From NCBI RefSeq assembly GCF_017676385.1, contig NZ_JAFFZN010000018.1:93457-157456 (forward strand): a DNA stretch of 64,000 bases, read 5' to 3'. The position numbers were made by a program, and so were the translations under genes. Under the pieces are notes generated by a model. It did not search any database and was not told the origin of the DNA. It saw nothing but the letters and a program-made list of their open reading frames with translations. The stretch comes from Streptomyces spirodelae. Lineage in GTDB: Bacteria > Actinomycetota > Actinomycetes > Streptomycetales > Streptomycetaceae. This document shows, in pieces, positions 1 through 8,691 of the stretch. How positions within the stretch are numbered: position 1 is the stretch's first letter; the number at the start of each line of letters is the position of its first letter.

Positions 1-105
1 ATGTTCCTCGGCCGCCTCGGCCCCATCACCATCGCATCCGCGCTCGCCCTGCGACTGCGCGTCCGTATGTACGACCTTCCCGAGGAGCGACCCGTCATTG
101 GTTAG
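1..105 (+). CDS. TrkH/KtrB-type potassium transporter subunit, C-terminal end only
   Basis: This is the last ~34 codons of a gene that starts before the window. The reading frame that begins at base 1 ends at TAG 103-105 and encodes the motif FLGRLGPITIASALALRLR followed by PEERPVIG. This is the usual cytoplasmic C-terminus of Ktr/Trk membrane subunits in actinobacteria (family knowledge). The next gene starts 8 bases before this stop and encodes a KtrA/TrkA protein, as expected for a two-gene potassium uptake operon. The ATG at base 1 is an internal methionine, not a real start. Family assignment rests on the short tail and the neighbour. Confidence 0.8.
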   Translation: MFLGRLGPITIASALALRLRVRMYDLPEERPVIG

Positions 106-787
106 GAACCGCACCCCCAGGAACCGCCGGAGCTCTCGCCAGGACGCCGTGGTCGTCATCGGGCTCGGCCGCTTCGGCCGTTCCCTGGCACTCGAACTCG
201 CGGACGAGGACACCGAGGTCCTCGGCATCGACGAGAATCCCGAGGTGGTCCAGCTCCTCTCCGGTTCCCTCACCCACGCCGTGCGGGCCGACTCCACCAA
301 GGAGGACGCCCTGCGCCAGCTCGCGGTCCACGAGTTCGACCGGGCGGTCGTCGCCATCGGCACCGACCTGGAAGCCAGCATCCTCACCGCCTCGCTGCTG
401 ATCTCCTTCGGCATCGAGAACGTGTGGGCCAAGGCCACCAGCGAGGCCCACGGCCGCATCCTCACCCAGCTCGGCGTGCAGCACGTCGTCTACCCCGAGC
501 ACGACATGGGCCAGCGGGTCGCCCACCTCGTGCGCGGCCGCATGCTCGACTACATCGAGTTCGAGGACGACTTCGCGATGGTCAAGACCGACCCGCCCAC
601 CGCCATCCTCGACGTCCCGCTCTCCAGCAGCGCCGTCCGCACCCGCTACGGCATCACCGTCGTCGCCATCAAGCGCCCCGGGGAAGGCTTCACCTACGCC
701 ACCCCGGACACGGTCGTGCGGGCCGACGACACCGTCATCGTGGCGGGCCGGACCCGGGCCACCGAACGCTTCAGCGAACTGCGCTGA
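98..787 (+). CDS. KtrA/TrkA-like regulatory subunit of potassium uptake (RCK domains)
   Basis: A 229-residue cytosolic nucleotide-binding subunit that gates the membrane potassium channel encoded just upstream. The N-terminal RCK domain has the Rossmann loop GLGRFG at residues 22-27 and the acidic end of beta-2 (GIDENPE, D45) that contacts the ribose of NAD(H) or ATP. The second half (about 150-229) fits an RCK_C domain. The TTG start overlaps the upstream stop by 8 bases, so the pair is translationally coupled; an internal GTG near 149 would remove the start of the Rossmann strand and is less likely. Length matches the family (about 220). Confidence 0.9.
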   Translation: MVRNRTPRNRRSSRQDAVVVIGLGRFGRSLALELADEDTEVLGIDENPEVVQLLSGSLTHAVRADSTKEDALRQLAVHEFDRAVVAIGTDLEASILTASLLISFGIENVWAKATSEAHGRILTQLGVQHVVYPEHDMGQRVAHLVRGRMLDYIEFEDDFAMVKTDPPTAILDVPLSSSAVRTRYGITVVAIKRPGEGFTYATPDTVVRADDTVIVAGRTRATERFSELR

Positions 788-925
788 CCTCGGGCGACCC
801 AGGCGGGACGCGCTCGGGGAAAGCCTTCTCCGCTCTTCGGATCGCTCCTGTTTCAGGCCGGAACCTTGGGCACCCGCCCGCCGAACCAGACAGCCGCATT
901 CGACGCAAAGAAGGAGAAATCGGCC

Positions 926-1024
926 ATGGCTGAGAACCCGGGCAACTTCGCGAACGACCCGCAGCGGGCTGCCGAGGCCGGTCAGAAGGGCGGCCGGACC
1001 AGCGGAGGCGGACAGGGCGGCTGA
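926..1024 (+). CDS. KGG-motif stress-induced small protein (32 aa)
   Basis: A 32-codon frame begins MAENPGNFANDPQRAAEAG and continues QKGGRTSGGG. It carries one KGG motif preceded by the usual polar N-terminus of the general-stress YciG/ConX-like family, here in the short actinobacterial form. A good Shine-Dalgarno (AAGGAG) lies about 10 bases upstream of the ATG. Two hairpins follow the stop immediately. The proteins are hydrophilic and stress or stationary-phase associated in other bacteria (family knowledge); no enzymatic role is known. Confidence 0.8.
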   Translation: MAENPGNFANDPQRAAEAGQKGGRTSGGGQGG

Positions 1025-1039
1025 ATCGGCCACCTGTCA

Positions 1040-1106
1040 GGAGGCGCACACGCCTCCGTCCGCTGATGACCGGTGGGCTGCCCGCCAGAGCGCGGGCAGC
1101 CCACCG
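1040..1106 (+). terminator. Tandem hairpins, likely transcription terminator
   Basis: A 7-bp stem (GGAGGCG/CGCCTCC, loop CACA, 1040-1057) is followed by a perfect 15-bp stem (1071-1085 with 1092-1106, 6-base loop). They sit just after the KGG gene and face the 3' end of the PAP2 gene, so they could stop both transcripts. There is no U-tract, as is common in Streptomyces. Confidence 0.75.
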
Positions 1107-1249
1107 TCGTGCCGCGGCGCGGACCGGCAGTCCCGGCAGGCTGGGCAGCACCGGGACTGCCGGCCCGCGCAGCCTAGGCGCCGCGCGGCTGCCCGCCAAA
1201 GGGGCGCACCGGCGGGGCTTCCACCGGCCTTCGCACGTGTGACGTGTGC

Positions 1250-2317
1250 TCACCGATGCGGCGGTGGTCGGCGCCGCGGCGGCCGCCGCGCGGACGCGCC
1301 GGGCCCCTCGGGCCTCTCCGCCGCTGCCGGCCTCTCGGCAGCGGCTGTCGGCCCCTCCGTCGCTGCCGGCCTCCCGGATGCTGTCGGCCGGGTGGGTGAG
1401 GCCGTCGTCCCGGATGCCGACCGGTCGGCCGAGACCAGGGCACGGTGGCGGAGCCGGGTGATCCGGTGCGCGCAGAACCGGCCGGTCCACTGCAGGAGTG
1501 CGCACACGGCGAGGACGGCGACGGCCGCGGCCGCGTCGCCCCAGAAGTGGTTGGCCGTCACGACGATCACCACCAGCGTCAGCAGTGGATGCGCGAGCAC
1601 CAGCCAGCGCACCCGGCGGCGGCTCACCCGGATGACGACCACGGCGACGAGCACCGCCCAGGCCACATGCACGGAAGGCACTGCGGACAGCTCGTCGGCC
1701 ACCACGCTCCCCGGGCCGCTGTCGTAGACCGACTGCCCGTACCGCTCGGCCGTGTCGGCGAACCCGAGCTCCGTCACCAGCCGCGGCGGCGCCACGGCGA
1801 CCAGCTGCACCAGCAGCGAGACGACCGTGACCAGCACGGTGTAGGTGCGCACCCGGGCATAGGCCGGGCGGTGCCGCCAGTACAGCCACACCAGCAGCGC
1901 TGCCATCGCACCGAAGTGCATCACGGCGTAGTAGTAGTTGGCGGCCTGCACCAGCCATGGGTGCGGCAGTACGGCCTGCTGCCAGTCCACCTCGTCGGGC
2001 AGCCGGAGGCGCTGCTCCCAGCGGTAGATCCACTCGGCCCGGTCGACGGCGACGTGCAGATCGCCGGCCGACATCCGCGCCGGGATCTGCCAGATGAGGA
2101 AGACCGAGGAGATGATCGCGGCCTCCCGCAGCAGGATCGGTGCCCGGGGCCAGCGCCGGCGCCACAGCGGCAGGCTCAGCGCCAGGAGGACCAGCGGCAC
2201 TCCGGCGGTCACAAGCCAGGGTCCGGCTGCTCCCACCGACAACGGCTCCCACTCCCTCCTGGCCCGCGGCTTTCCGGCGGCCCGGTGAGTCGCACACCAC
2301 AGGAACGGGGCACCCAC
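1250..2317 (-). CDS. PAP2-family membrane phosphatase (PAP2_3 type)
   Basis: An integral membrane protein of up to 355 residues, with about six hydrophobic segments between residues 30 and 290. The motif SAVPSVHVAWAV is the variant of the PAP2 C2 signature (PSGH), and TANHFWGDAAAA matches C3 (H and D of the catalytic pair). This set is typical of PAP2_3 proteins related to inositol-phosphoceramide synthase and probably acts on a lipid-linked phosphate at the membrane. The last ~60 residues are Ala/Pro/Arg-rich and look disordered. The GTG at 2317 has GAGGGAC just upstream; a TTG about 75 bases further in, after a strong AGGAGGGAG, is an alternative. Substrate unknown. Confidence 0.8.
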   Translation of the reverse strand: MGAPFLWCATHRAAGKPRARREWEPLSVGAAGPWLVTAGVPLVLLALSLPLWRRRWPRAPILLREAAIISSVFLIWQIPARMSAGDLHVAVDRAEWIYRWEQRLRLPDEVDWQQAVLPHPWLVQAANYYYAVMHFGAMAALLVWLYWRHRPAYARVRTYTVLVTVVSLLVQLVAVAPPRLVTELGFADTAERYGQSVYDSGPGSVVADELSAVPSVHVAWAVLVAVVVIRVSRRRVRWLVLAHPLLTLVVIVVTANHFWGDAAAAVAVLAVCALLQWTGRFCAHRITRLRHRALVSADRSASGTTASPTRPTASGRPAATEGPTAAAERPAAAERPEGPGASARRPPRRRPPPHR

Positions 2318-2532
2318 CGTCCCTCATGGTGGCGGTGCCGATGGACAACTCGGATGATTGGTCGGTACCCCGGCGTTCCGCCACTCGCAAACAGGACACC
2401 CGAAGAGCGGATACGACGAGTGACTTCTCCGCGCTCATCACCGGGTGCGGAGCGGGTCGGGTACGGCCATACTGAGGCGAGTCGGAGCGGTACCGCCGCC
2501 TCGCGAGAGGTGCTCCGGGAGGACACGGGGTC

Positions 2533-2643
2533 ATGACGAACGAACAGCGCAGGGAAGCGTATCTGCGGCAGGCCGGCCGACGGGAGCTGACGCACCGCCA
2601 GCGGCGCCGCATGCTGAAGAAAGCCCGCCAGGGCAAGGAGTAG
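2533..2643 (+). CDS. Small very basic protein (36 aa), unknown function
   Basis: The frame encodes MTNEQRREAYLRQAG and ends in a Lys/Arg-rich helix (RRRMLKKARQGKE). It has a GGGAGGA ribosome site 8 bases before the ATG and strong G/C at third positions. It lies 66 bases upstream of the HAD gene and may be co-transcribed with it. No known fold can be named; its charge suggests a nucleic-acid or ribosome ligand, which is only an inference. Confidence 0.6.
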   Translation: MTNEQRREAYLRQAGRRELTHRQRRRMLKKARQGKE

Positions 2644-2709
2644 CGGGCCAGGGCGGGCCGCGCCCTCGTCCGTGCGGATCGAAGCAGTCGGGAGAGAAGT
2701 GAGGCGACC

Positions 2710-3195
2710 ATGGCTCTGCGGGCGCCGCTGGCGGTCTTCGATCTGGACGGAACGCTGGCCGACGTCCGGCACCGGCTGCCGTTCCTCCAGCAACGCCCAC
2801 GGGACTGGGACGCCTTCTTCGGCGCCGCTGTGGACGACCCGCCGCTGGCGAAGGGTGTCGCCCTGGCCCTGGAGACGGCCAAGAGGTGCGAACTGGTGTA
2901 CGTCACCGGGCGGCCCGAGCGCTGCCGGGCGGACACCGTGGCGTGGCTGAGGACCCACGGCCTGCCCACAGGGCGGCTCCTGATGCGCGCCGATGACGAC
3001 CGGCGTCCCGCCCGCATCACCAAGCTCGAGCTGCTGCAACGGCTGGCCAGTGACCGCGCGGTCGCTCTGGTGGTCGACGACGACGAGCAGGTCAACGCCG
3101 CATACGAGGGCGCGGGCTTCCGGGTGGTGCGAGCCGACTGGATGACGGCCCCGGCGGTCCTGGAGGCGGCCCAGGAGCGGGAGGGTCGCACCTGA
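2710..3195 (+). CDS. HAD-superfamily phosphatase (polynucleotide-kinase-phosphatase-like)
   Basis: A 161-residue soluble protein with the HAD catalytic motif I, FDLDGTLADVRHRLPF: D11 is the nucleophile and D13 the acid. Motif II is VTGRPERCR around residue 70. The acidic motif near residue 118 is ALVVDDDEQVN. This is close to the phosphatase domain of T4 Pnkp-type enzymes and to small Streptomyces HAD proteins of the same length. Substrate cannot be deduced. It is probably transcribed with the preceding 36-codon ORF. The ATG follows a GAGAGAAGTGAGG stretch. Confidence 0.8.
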   Translation: MALRAPLAVFDLDGTLADVRHRLPFLQQRPRDWDAFFGAAVDDPPLAKGVALALETAKRCELVYVTGRPERCRADTVAWLRTHGLPTGRLLMRADDDRRPARITKLELLQRLASDRAVALVVDDDEQVNAAYEGAGFRVVRADWMTAPAVLEAAQEREGRT

Positions 3196-3305
3196 CCCGA
3201 GGGCCTCAGGTTGTGCGGGAGCCCGGGCGCGGACACATGCCGGGAGTCTCCGCAGCCGCCCGTCCCGCTCCATACGGAGGCTTCCTTGACGGCTGGGCGA
3301 GGCAC

Positions 3306-3335
3306 CGCTGGGCGAAGGGCCGCTGAGCGAAGGGG
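3306..3335. repeat. Two tandem imperfect 15-bp repeats
   Basis: CGCTGGGCGAAGGGC is followed directly by CGCTGAGCGAAGGGG (two differences). They lie in the short gap between the convergent HAD and radical SAM genes. No function is evident. Confidence 0.5.
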
Positions 3336-3384
3336 AGGAAGCGACCTGGCCCAGCGGCGTGTGACGGGCCCGGGCCGCGCGGTC

Positions 3385-4779
3385 TCAGCGCGGCGCGCCG
3401 ATGGCCGACCGGCCGCCGAACGCGGTGAGCGTACGTTCCAGCAGCGGCAGCGCCCGCACCACCCGGCGGCTGCGGATCAAGGCGTCCCACGCCGGTTCGA
3501 ACTTCTTCCAGCCGCCCGCGTATGCCAGGTGGCGCAGCCGTTCGTGGCCGCCCGGCTGGGCCGCCGCACCCCGCCAGATGTTCCCCCAGCGGTAGAAGTC
3601 CCGGTACGCGCGCCAGTAGCCGTCCTCCAGCTGCCGGGCTGACATACCGCGCGGGCGGAAGACGACGTGCCGGGTGTCGTACAGGTCCCAGTCCTGGTGG
3701 AGGATGCGGTCCTCGGCGGCCAGTTGCCGCCACAGCCCGGTGGAGGGGTAGGGGGTCATGATGTGGAACGTGGCCGTCTCGATGCCCTGCCGCACGGCCC
3801 ACTCCACGGTGCGGTCGAAGACGTCCGGACCGTCCTGGTCGAGCCCGAAGACGAAGCTGGCGTTGACCATCACTCCCGCGTCGTGCAGCCGGCGGACGGC
3901 GGCGGAGTAGTCGCGGCCGATGTTCTGGTCCTTGCGGCGCTCGGCGAGGTTGGCGTCGTTGACGGTCTCGAACCCGACGAAGAGGCTGCGCAGCCCGGCG
4001 GCCTGGGCGCGCTCCAGCAGGCCGGGCTCCAGGACGGACTTGACGGTGGCGGCGGCCTGCCACAGCCTGCCCATGCCTGCCATACCGTCGAACAGCGCGG
4101 TGGCGAACCGGCGGTTGCCCAGCAGATGGTCGTCGAGGAAGTACAGATGGCGGCCGGGCAGCCGGTCGATCTCGGCCAGCGCGTCGTCGACCGCCTGGGT
4201 GTAGAAGGACTTGCCGCCCGCGAAGAAGGCGTCCTTGTAGCAGAAGTCGCAGTGGTGCGGGCAACCGCGCGAGACCACCAGGGAATTCGGCACCAGATAC
4301 AGCTGCCGCTTGATCAGGTCGCGCCGCACGGGCGGCAGCCCCGCGAGGGTGCGCTGCGGTCCGGAGTCGTACCGGCGCGCGGGCACGCCGTCGCGGAACT
4401 CCTTCAAGAAGCGCGGCCAGGCGTCCTCGCCCGGCCCGGTGAAGACGGTGTCGGCGTGCGCGGCGGCCTCCTCGGGCAGCGAGGTGACGTGCAGCCCGCC
4501 CATCGCCACATGGGCGCCCCGGGCGCGGAAGTGGTCGGCTATCTCGTACGACCGGCGCGCCGAGGTGATGTACGGCTGAAGCACGAGCAGGTCGGGCGTG
4601 GGCATGGCGGCCAGGTCGAGCCGCTCGACGTGCTCGTCGTACAGCTCGACCTCGTCGTCGGTGTCGAGGTATCCGGCCAGGGTGGCGAGGCCGAGGGGCG
4701 GGAAGAGCGAGTACTTGATCGGCCGGAACAGCGGGCTGGTCGCCTCGGTCAGGGCGGGCAGAATCATGGTGACGCGCAT
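3385..4779 (-). CDS. B12-binding-domain radical SAM protein
   Basis: A 464-residue protein with an N-terminal cobalamin-binding Rossmann domain (about 1-145, including SLFPPLGLATLAGYL). The radical SAM core follows, with the [4Fe-4S] motif RGCPHHCDFCYK (C173, C177, C180). Such enzymes methylate unactivated carbon or phosphorus or rearrange carbon skeletons; the hopanoid C-2 methylase HpnP belongs to this class (family knowledge). It is the last gene of the polyprenyl/kynurenine operon, 56 bases after the FAD oxidoreductase, so a role in methylating the cyclised terpenoid is a reasonable inference. C-terminal to the TIM barrel is an extra ~100-residue region. Not certain to be a methylase. Confidence 0.8.
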   Translation of the reverse strand: MRVTMILPALTEATSPLFRPIKYSLFPPLGLATLAGYLDTDDEVELYDEHVERLDLAAMPTPDLLVLQPYITSARRSYEIADHFRARGAHVAMGGLHVTSLPEEAAAHADTVFTGPGEDAWPRFLKEFRDGVPARRYDSGPQRTLAGLPPVRRDLIKRQLYLVPNSLVVSRGCPHHCDFCYKDAFFAGGKSFYTQAVDDALAEIDRLPGRHLYFLDDHLLGNRRFATALFDGMAGMGRLWQAAATVKSVLEPGLLERAQAAGLRSLFVGFETVNDANLAERRKDQNIGRDYSAAVRRLHDAGVMVNASFVFGLDQDGPDVFDRTVEWAVRQGIETATFHIMTPYPSTGLWRQLAAEDRILHQDWDLYDTRHVVFRPRGMSARQLEDGYWRAYRDFYRWGNIWRGAAAQPGGHERLRHLAYAGGWKKFEPAWDALIRSRRVVRALPLLERTLTAFGGRSAIGAPR

Positions 4780-4835
4780 GCCTCAAGGACAGCCGCGACG
4801 GCTTGCCCGGTTCCGGAGGGGCGCGTCCTGCCACG

Positions 4836-6239
4836 CTATGGACGGCGGGAGGCCAGCAGCTTGACGGCCGCAGCGAGCGGTGCCAGTGCCGTCCGGAGGC
4901 CGCGGGCGGCGCGCGGACCGACCGTACCGATCCGCAGGACAGGCACCGGCGGCGCTTCGGGGCGCAGCGCGCGGCGGACCGAATCGGCCGCCGTCAGGCC
5001 CGACCGCACCGCGCTCTCCATCCCGGCCACGCCCGGTGGTGCGGCGCAGTAGTCGCCCGCGAGGTGGAGGTTCGGCAGGTCGGTCGAGCTCACCGGCCGG
5101 TGCCGTGACGAGTTCGGGCCGGGCGCGAAGAACGGCTCGGTGGAGTGCGGCTGGTAGCAGACGTGCTCGATGTCCTCCCAGGTGAGCGTCGGGAGATAGG
5201 ACATCAGCTCTTCCACCAGGATCTCGACCGCCGCGGACTCGGACACCTCCGCGAGCAGCGCCACCCGGCCGACCACACAGTTGAGCAGGCTGGTGCGGTG
5301 CCCTTCCCACACCTGGCCGACGTCGACGAGGGTGAGGGCGTGCGGCGATCCGACCAGGCGCACGTGCTCGTCAGGCAGCCCCGGCAGGCGCCTGCGCAGG
5401 TACAGGTGGAGCGCCCCGAGCGGACGGGAGCGCAGCTCGGCCACCCCGTGCGGGGGCCGCAGAGCTCCGGTGACGTCCGGGCCGAGCCGGGCGACCCCGC
5501 AGTGCGGAACCGCCAGCACCACATGCCCGTCGACGTCCTGCTCCGTCATGGCGGCGCCGTCGCGCACCGTCAGAGTGCTGAGCCTGCCGTCGGCCACCCG
5601 CGCTGCCAGCAGTTCCGTGCCGGTGCGCACCTCGACGCCGTCGGCCTCCAGCCGCTGCCGGAAGGGGCCGATGAACCACTGCTCCAGATCGCCCTTCGGC
5701 ATCCGCACCCGGCCGGGGTGGCGGGCGAACGCGGCGATGCTGCCCCGGAATCCGGCCGCCGAGACGGCGTGGCTCTCCGCGGCGCTGGAGGCCACGAAAA
5801 GGTGCTCGACATCCGCGATGGCCGCCTCGGTCAGGTACCAGCGGCTGTGCAGGAAGTCGTGGAGGGACTGGTCGCGGTCGTCGTACCGCTGGGCGAGCAG
5901 ATCGATGACCCCGTAGTAGAACAGCAGCCGGTCGGCGACCGGTGTGACCGCTGAACGGAAGGCGGGGAACTCGCCCGGCAGCAGCTGGTGGAAGGTGTGG
6001 CACTCCCGCAAGTTGCCGAGGATGCCCAGCTCATCGACGAGCCGCAGCGTGTTGCGGTACCAGGCGGGGAAGATGTGCACCCCGTGGTCTTCGACCCGGC
6101 CGTCGATCATCCGCGCCCCGGCCATTCCGCCCAGCTGCGGCGCGGCGTCCAGCAGCCGCACCGGTATCCCGAGCCTGCGGATGTGCCACGCCGCCGTCAT
6201 CCCGGCCAGGCCCCCGCCGACCACCGTCACGCCGGTCAT
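4836..6239 (-). CDS. FAD-dependent oxidoreductase of the phytoene desaturase/HpnE group
   Basis: A 467-residue protein that opens with a dinucleotide fold VVGGGLAGMTAAWHI and closes with the FAD-contact motif LHLAGDYCAAPPGVAGMESA. Together these mark the amine oxidase/phytoene desaturase superfamily, including hydroxysqualene dehydroxylase HpnE. The ATG overlaps the stop of the upstream terpene cyclase (ATGA), so the two products are made together, and an isoprenoid substrate is likely. A dehydrogenation, or removal of an allylic hydroxyl, on the polyprenyl chain would fit. The exact reaction is inference. Confidence 0.8.
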   Translation of the reverse strand: MTGVTVVGGGLAGMTAAWHIRRLGIPVRLLDAAPQLGGMAGARMIDGRVEDHGVHIFPAWYRNTLRLVDELGILGNLRECHTFHQLLPGEFPAFRSAVTPVADRLLFYYGVIDLLAQRYDDRDQSLHDFLHSRWYLTEAAIADVEHLFVASSAAESHAVSAAGFRGSIAAFARHPGRVRMPKGDLEQWFIGPFRQRLEADGVEVRTGTELLAARVADGRLSTLTVRDGAAMTEQDVDGHVVLAVPHCGVARLGPDVTGALRPPHGVAELRSRPLGALHLYLRRRLPGLPDEHVRLVGSPHALTLVDVGQVWEGHRTSLLNCVVGRVALLAEVSESAAVEILVEELMSYLPTLTWEDIEHVCYQPHSTEPFFAPGPNSSRHRPVSSTDLPNLHLAGDYCAAPPGVAGMESAVRSGLTAADSVRRALRPEAPPVPVLRIGTVGPRAARGLRTALAPLAAAVKLLASRRP

Positions 6240-8233
6240 CGCTGCTCCGATCCGCGGGCGTGCCCTGACCCGCGGGCGTGCCCCGATCCGCCGACGCTCC
6301 CCGGTCCGACGGGATCTTCAGCTCCGCCCGTCCAGGCCCGGTAGGCGGCCAGCGCCATGACCGGATAGATGAGGCGCAGCAGGCTGTCCCGCCAGTAGAG
6401 GCCGTCATGGTGCACCACCCAGGTGTGCCATGGCTCGGCCCAGTCGCCGTCGGCCTGCTGGGTACGGACCAGGAAGTCCACCCCGGCACGCACCGGTTCG
6501 TCTCCGGCGCGGCCCGCGGCGATGAGGGCGAGCAACGCCCAGGCCGTCTGGGAGGGGGTGCCCGCGCCTCTGCCGATCCACTCCGGGTCGTGCAGCGCGC
6601 GGATGTCCTCGCCCCACGAGCCGTCGTCCTGCTGGTGCGCGACGATCCAGGCGCACGCGCGGGCCACGGCAGGGTCGGTGCCCGGAACCCCGCACGCGGT
6701 CAGACCGGTGACAGCGGCGCTCGTACCGTGCAGGTGGTAGCAGGCCCACCAGCCAGGCCACGATCCGTCGGGACGCTGGCTGCGGCGCAGCCAGCGCACC
6801 CCGCGCCGGGCTGCGGCGCTCCCGCCCTGTCCCTCGGCGCCGAGCGCTTCCAGTACATGCCCTGTCACATCGGCCGACGGCGCCTCCAGAAAGCCGATCC
6901 GGGCCAGGATGTCGCGTCCGGGCAGCCGCCAGCGGAGCGGTTCGAACGCGGCCCAGCCTCCGTCGTCACCCTGCTGGGAGACCATCCACCGGCAGGCCCG
7001 CGCGCACGCCTCGTCCACGGCCGGGTCGCTGCCGCGCGGATGGAGCCGCCGCAGCCCCGCCACCGCGAACGCGGTGTCGTCGGCGTCCGGGTTGGCGTTG
7101 TTGGTGAACTCGTACGGCCAGCCACCCGGGGCCGGGTCCTTGGTCAGCACGGCCCAGTCGCCCAGCTCGGTCACCTGGTTGTCGAGCAGCCACCGCACCG
7201 CACGCGCGGCCGCCGCCTTGGTCTCCGCGGCCCCCTCCATGGCGGCAGCGGACACGGCCAGGGCGGTGTCCATCACCACCGAGGTCCACATCTCGACCCG
7301 GCGCTGCCCGCCCTTGGTGACCACACAGCCGTCGAGCGCTGCCATCGCCGCCTCGATGACGGGGTGGTCCTGCGGGTAGCCGGCCGCGCGCAGCCCCATG
7401 ACGACGTTCGCGGTCTGCGGCCAGTTGCCGCCCCAGCCGCCGTCCCGCTCCTGGGTGCGGACGAGCCATTCGGCCGCCTTGCGGACGGCCCTGCGCCGCA
7501 GCGGGCCGATCGGATGTCGGGCATACGCATGGCTGAGCGTGGTCGCGGCACGTACGGCGCGGGACCTCGGCAGCCGCCCGCTGCCGGCGCCCGCGCCGGC
7601 GAACAGCTCCGCGATGCCGAATCCCGCCGGGGTGACCGGGCGGCGCGCCATGAACAGGCTGTTGGCGACGACGATGCCGCGCGCCGCGGCGCCTATCTGG
7701 TAGATGTTGCCGGGGCAGCGGCTCGGCAACAGCACGAGTTCCGGCGGGATGAGCGGAATGTCGCGCCACGGCCACAGCCCGATCAGGGCCAGCCACGCCA
7801 GCATGGTCGGGTTGTCGACCGCCTCGATGCCCCCGCCGCGCCGCACGGACTCGGCTGCGGCGCGCATCACCGGCTCATCCGGCCCGTGGCCGGCCAGCCG
7901 CAACGCCACGTAGCAGAAGACGGAGAGCAGCAGTTCGTCCGGCCCCTGGTGGTAGGAGGCCCAGCCGCCGGTGGGCGTCTGCTCGGCGAGGATCGTGCGC
8001 GCCGCCGCTGCCGTCCTGCCGTCGTCGGGTAACCGCAGGAAGTGGCGGAAGATGACTTCGCCCGCCTCGCCGATCAGACCGGTCTCGAAGTCGCCCTTCC
8101 AGTAGCCGGCCGGGTCCTGGCGTTCCCGCAGCGCGGTGCCGGCCAGGGCCAGGGCACTCTCCACGCGCGCGGCTGTCCCGGTCGCTTCCGCTTCGGACCC
8201 GGTGGTCGTCGCTGTGCCGGTCTCGGTGGTCAT
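6236..8233 (-). CDS. Class II terpene cyclase, squalene-hopene-cyclase-like
   Basis: A 665-residue protein, the size of bacterial squalene-hopene cyclases (630-680). The protonating motif DADDTA has its first Asp at residue 383. At least six QW-type repeats are visible (for example QDPAGYWKG, QTPTGGWAS, QERDGGWGGNW, QGDDGGWAAF). It should be a monotopic membrane-bound alpha-barrel enzyme that cyclises a long linear isoprenoid by protonation. Genes for a prenyl diphosphate synthase and a UbiA prenyltransferase in the same operon suggest its substrate is a polyprenylated aromatic rather than squalene, but this is not proven. Start and stop overlap both neighbours by 4 bases. Confidence 0.88.
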   Translation of the reverse strand: MTTETGTATTTGSEAEATGTAARVESALALAGTALRERQDPAGYWKGDFETGLIGEAGEVIFRHFLRLPDDGRTAAAARTILAEQTPTGGWASYHQGPDELLLSVFCYVALRLAGHGPDEPVMRAAAESVRRGGGIEAVDNPTMLAWLALIGLWPWRDIPLIPPELVLLPSRCPGNIYQIGAAARGIVVANSLFMARRPVTPAGFGIAELFAGAGAGSGRLPRSRAVRAATTLSHAYARHPIGPLRRRAVRKAAEWLVRTQERDGGWGGNWPQTANVVMGLRAAGYPQDHPVIEAAMAALDGCVVTKGGQRRVEMWTSVVMDTALAVSAAAMEGAAETKAAAARAVRWLLDNQVTELGDWAVLTKDPAPGGWPYEFTNNANPDADDTAFAVAGLRRLHPRGSDPAVDEACARACRWMVSQQGDDGGWAAFEPLRWRLPGRDILARIGFLEAPSADVTGHVLEALGAEGQGGSAAARRGVRWLRRSQRPDGSWPGWWACYHLHGTSAAVTGLTACGVPGTDPAVARACAWIVAHQQDDGSWGEDIRALHDPEWIGRGAGTPSQTAWALLALIAAGRAGDEPVRAGVDFLVRTQQADGDWAEPWHTWVVHHDGLYWRDSLLRLIYPVMALAAYRAWTGGAEDPVGPGSVGGSGHARGSGHARGSEQR

Positions 8234-8691
8234 CGCTGTGTTCCTCCCGTTCGGGCCGTCGCCTCGTGGACAGCCGCAGAGGGCGCCGAGGATGTCTCCG
8301 CGCCTGGGCCGCTCCCGCTCGCCGGGGTCCGGGCGATCCGCAGCTGGCGGACGAGCATGAAGAGGGGGAAGCTCACACACAGCGCCAGCACCGGGGCCCC
8401 GACGATGTACGCCCACGTGTGCCGGATGCCCAGCCGCCGGGCCTCGACGATCATGAATGCCGCCAGTGCGATCCATACGAGCGTCAGATCCGCGTAGATG
8501 AAGCGCGACGCCAGGTTGGTCAGCGCCTCGCGGATGAATTCCCGCACCACGCCGAGGAGGCCGTCCTCGCGGTGCCGCACGAGGTAGGTGACGGCCATGG
8601 CACCCATCACGAGGCAGCCCGCCACGGAGAACAGCCCGTAGAAGGCACACAGTGCCCTGTCCCGTCCTCGTACGTCACTGAAGCGCGTCAT
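8230..8691 (-). CDS. DUF2834-family small membrane protein
   Basis: A 153-residue protein with about four membrane helices in residues 12-125 and a disordered polar tail. Hallmarks of DUF2834 are NLASRFIYADLTLVW, the EARRLGI loop, and the last helix ending SFPLFMLVRQLR. The ATG at 8691 lies within the 3' end of the monooxygenase gene, and its stop overlaps the start of the terpene cyclase. Family function is unknown. Its fixed place between oxygenase and cyclase makes a membrane accessory role, or even a small cyclase or epoxide-handling role, conceivable but untested. Confidence 0.75.
   Translation of the reverse strand: MTRFSDVRGRDRALCAFYGLFSVAGCLVMGAMAVTYLVRHREDGLLGVVREFIREALTNLASRFIYADLTLVWIALAAFMIVEARRLGIRHTWAYIVGAPVLALCVSFPLFMLVRQLRIARTPASGSGPGAETSSAPSAAVHEATARTGGTQR

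Noticed and set aside
771..3305. 844-codon open frame on the minus strand
   Set aside because: It runs antisense to the KGG and HAD genes and through the PAP2 gene in another frame. The translation is Arg/Ala/Gly low-complexity typical of GC-rich shadow frames.
6278..8032. 584-codon plus-strand frame
   Set aside because: It lies wholly antisense to the class II terpene cyclase, whose DxDD and QW motifs are intact.
6236..8233. Reading the terpene cyclase as part of a hopanoid (hpn/shc) cluster
   Set aside because: Squalene synthase-type HpnC/HpnD genes, HpnH and HpnG are missing, while kynurenine and UbiA genes are interleaved. Only the FAD and radical SAM genes recall hopanoid loci.
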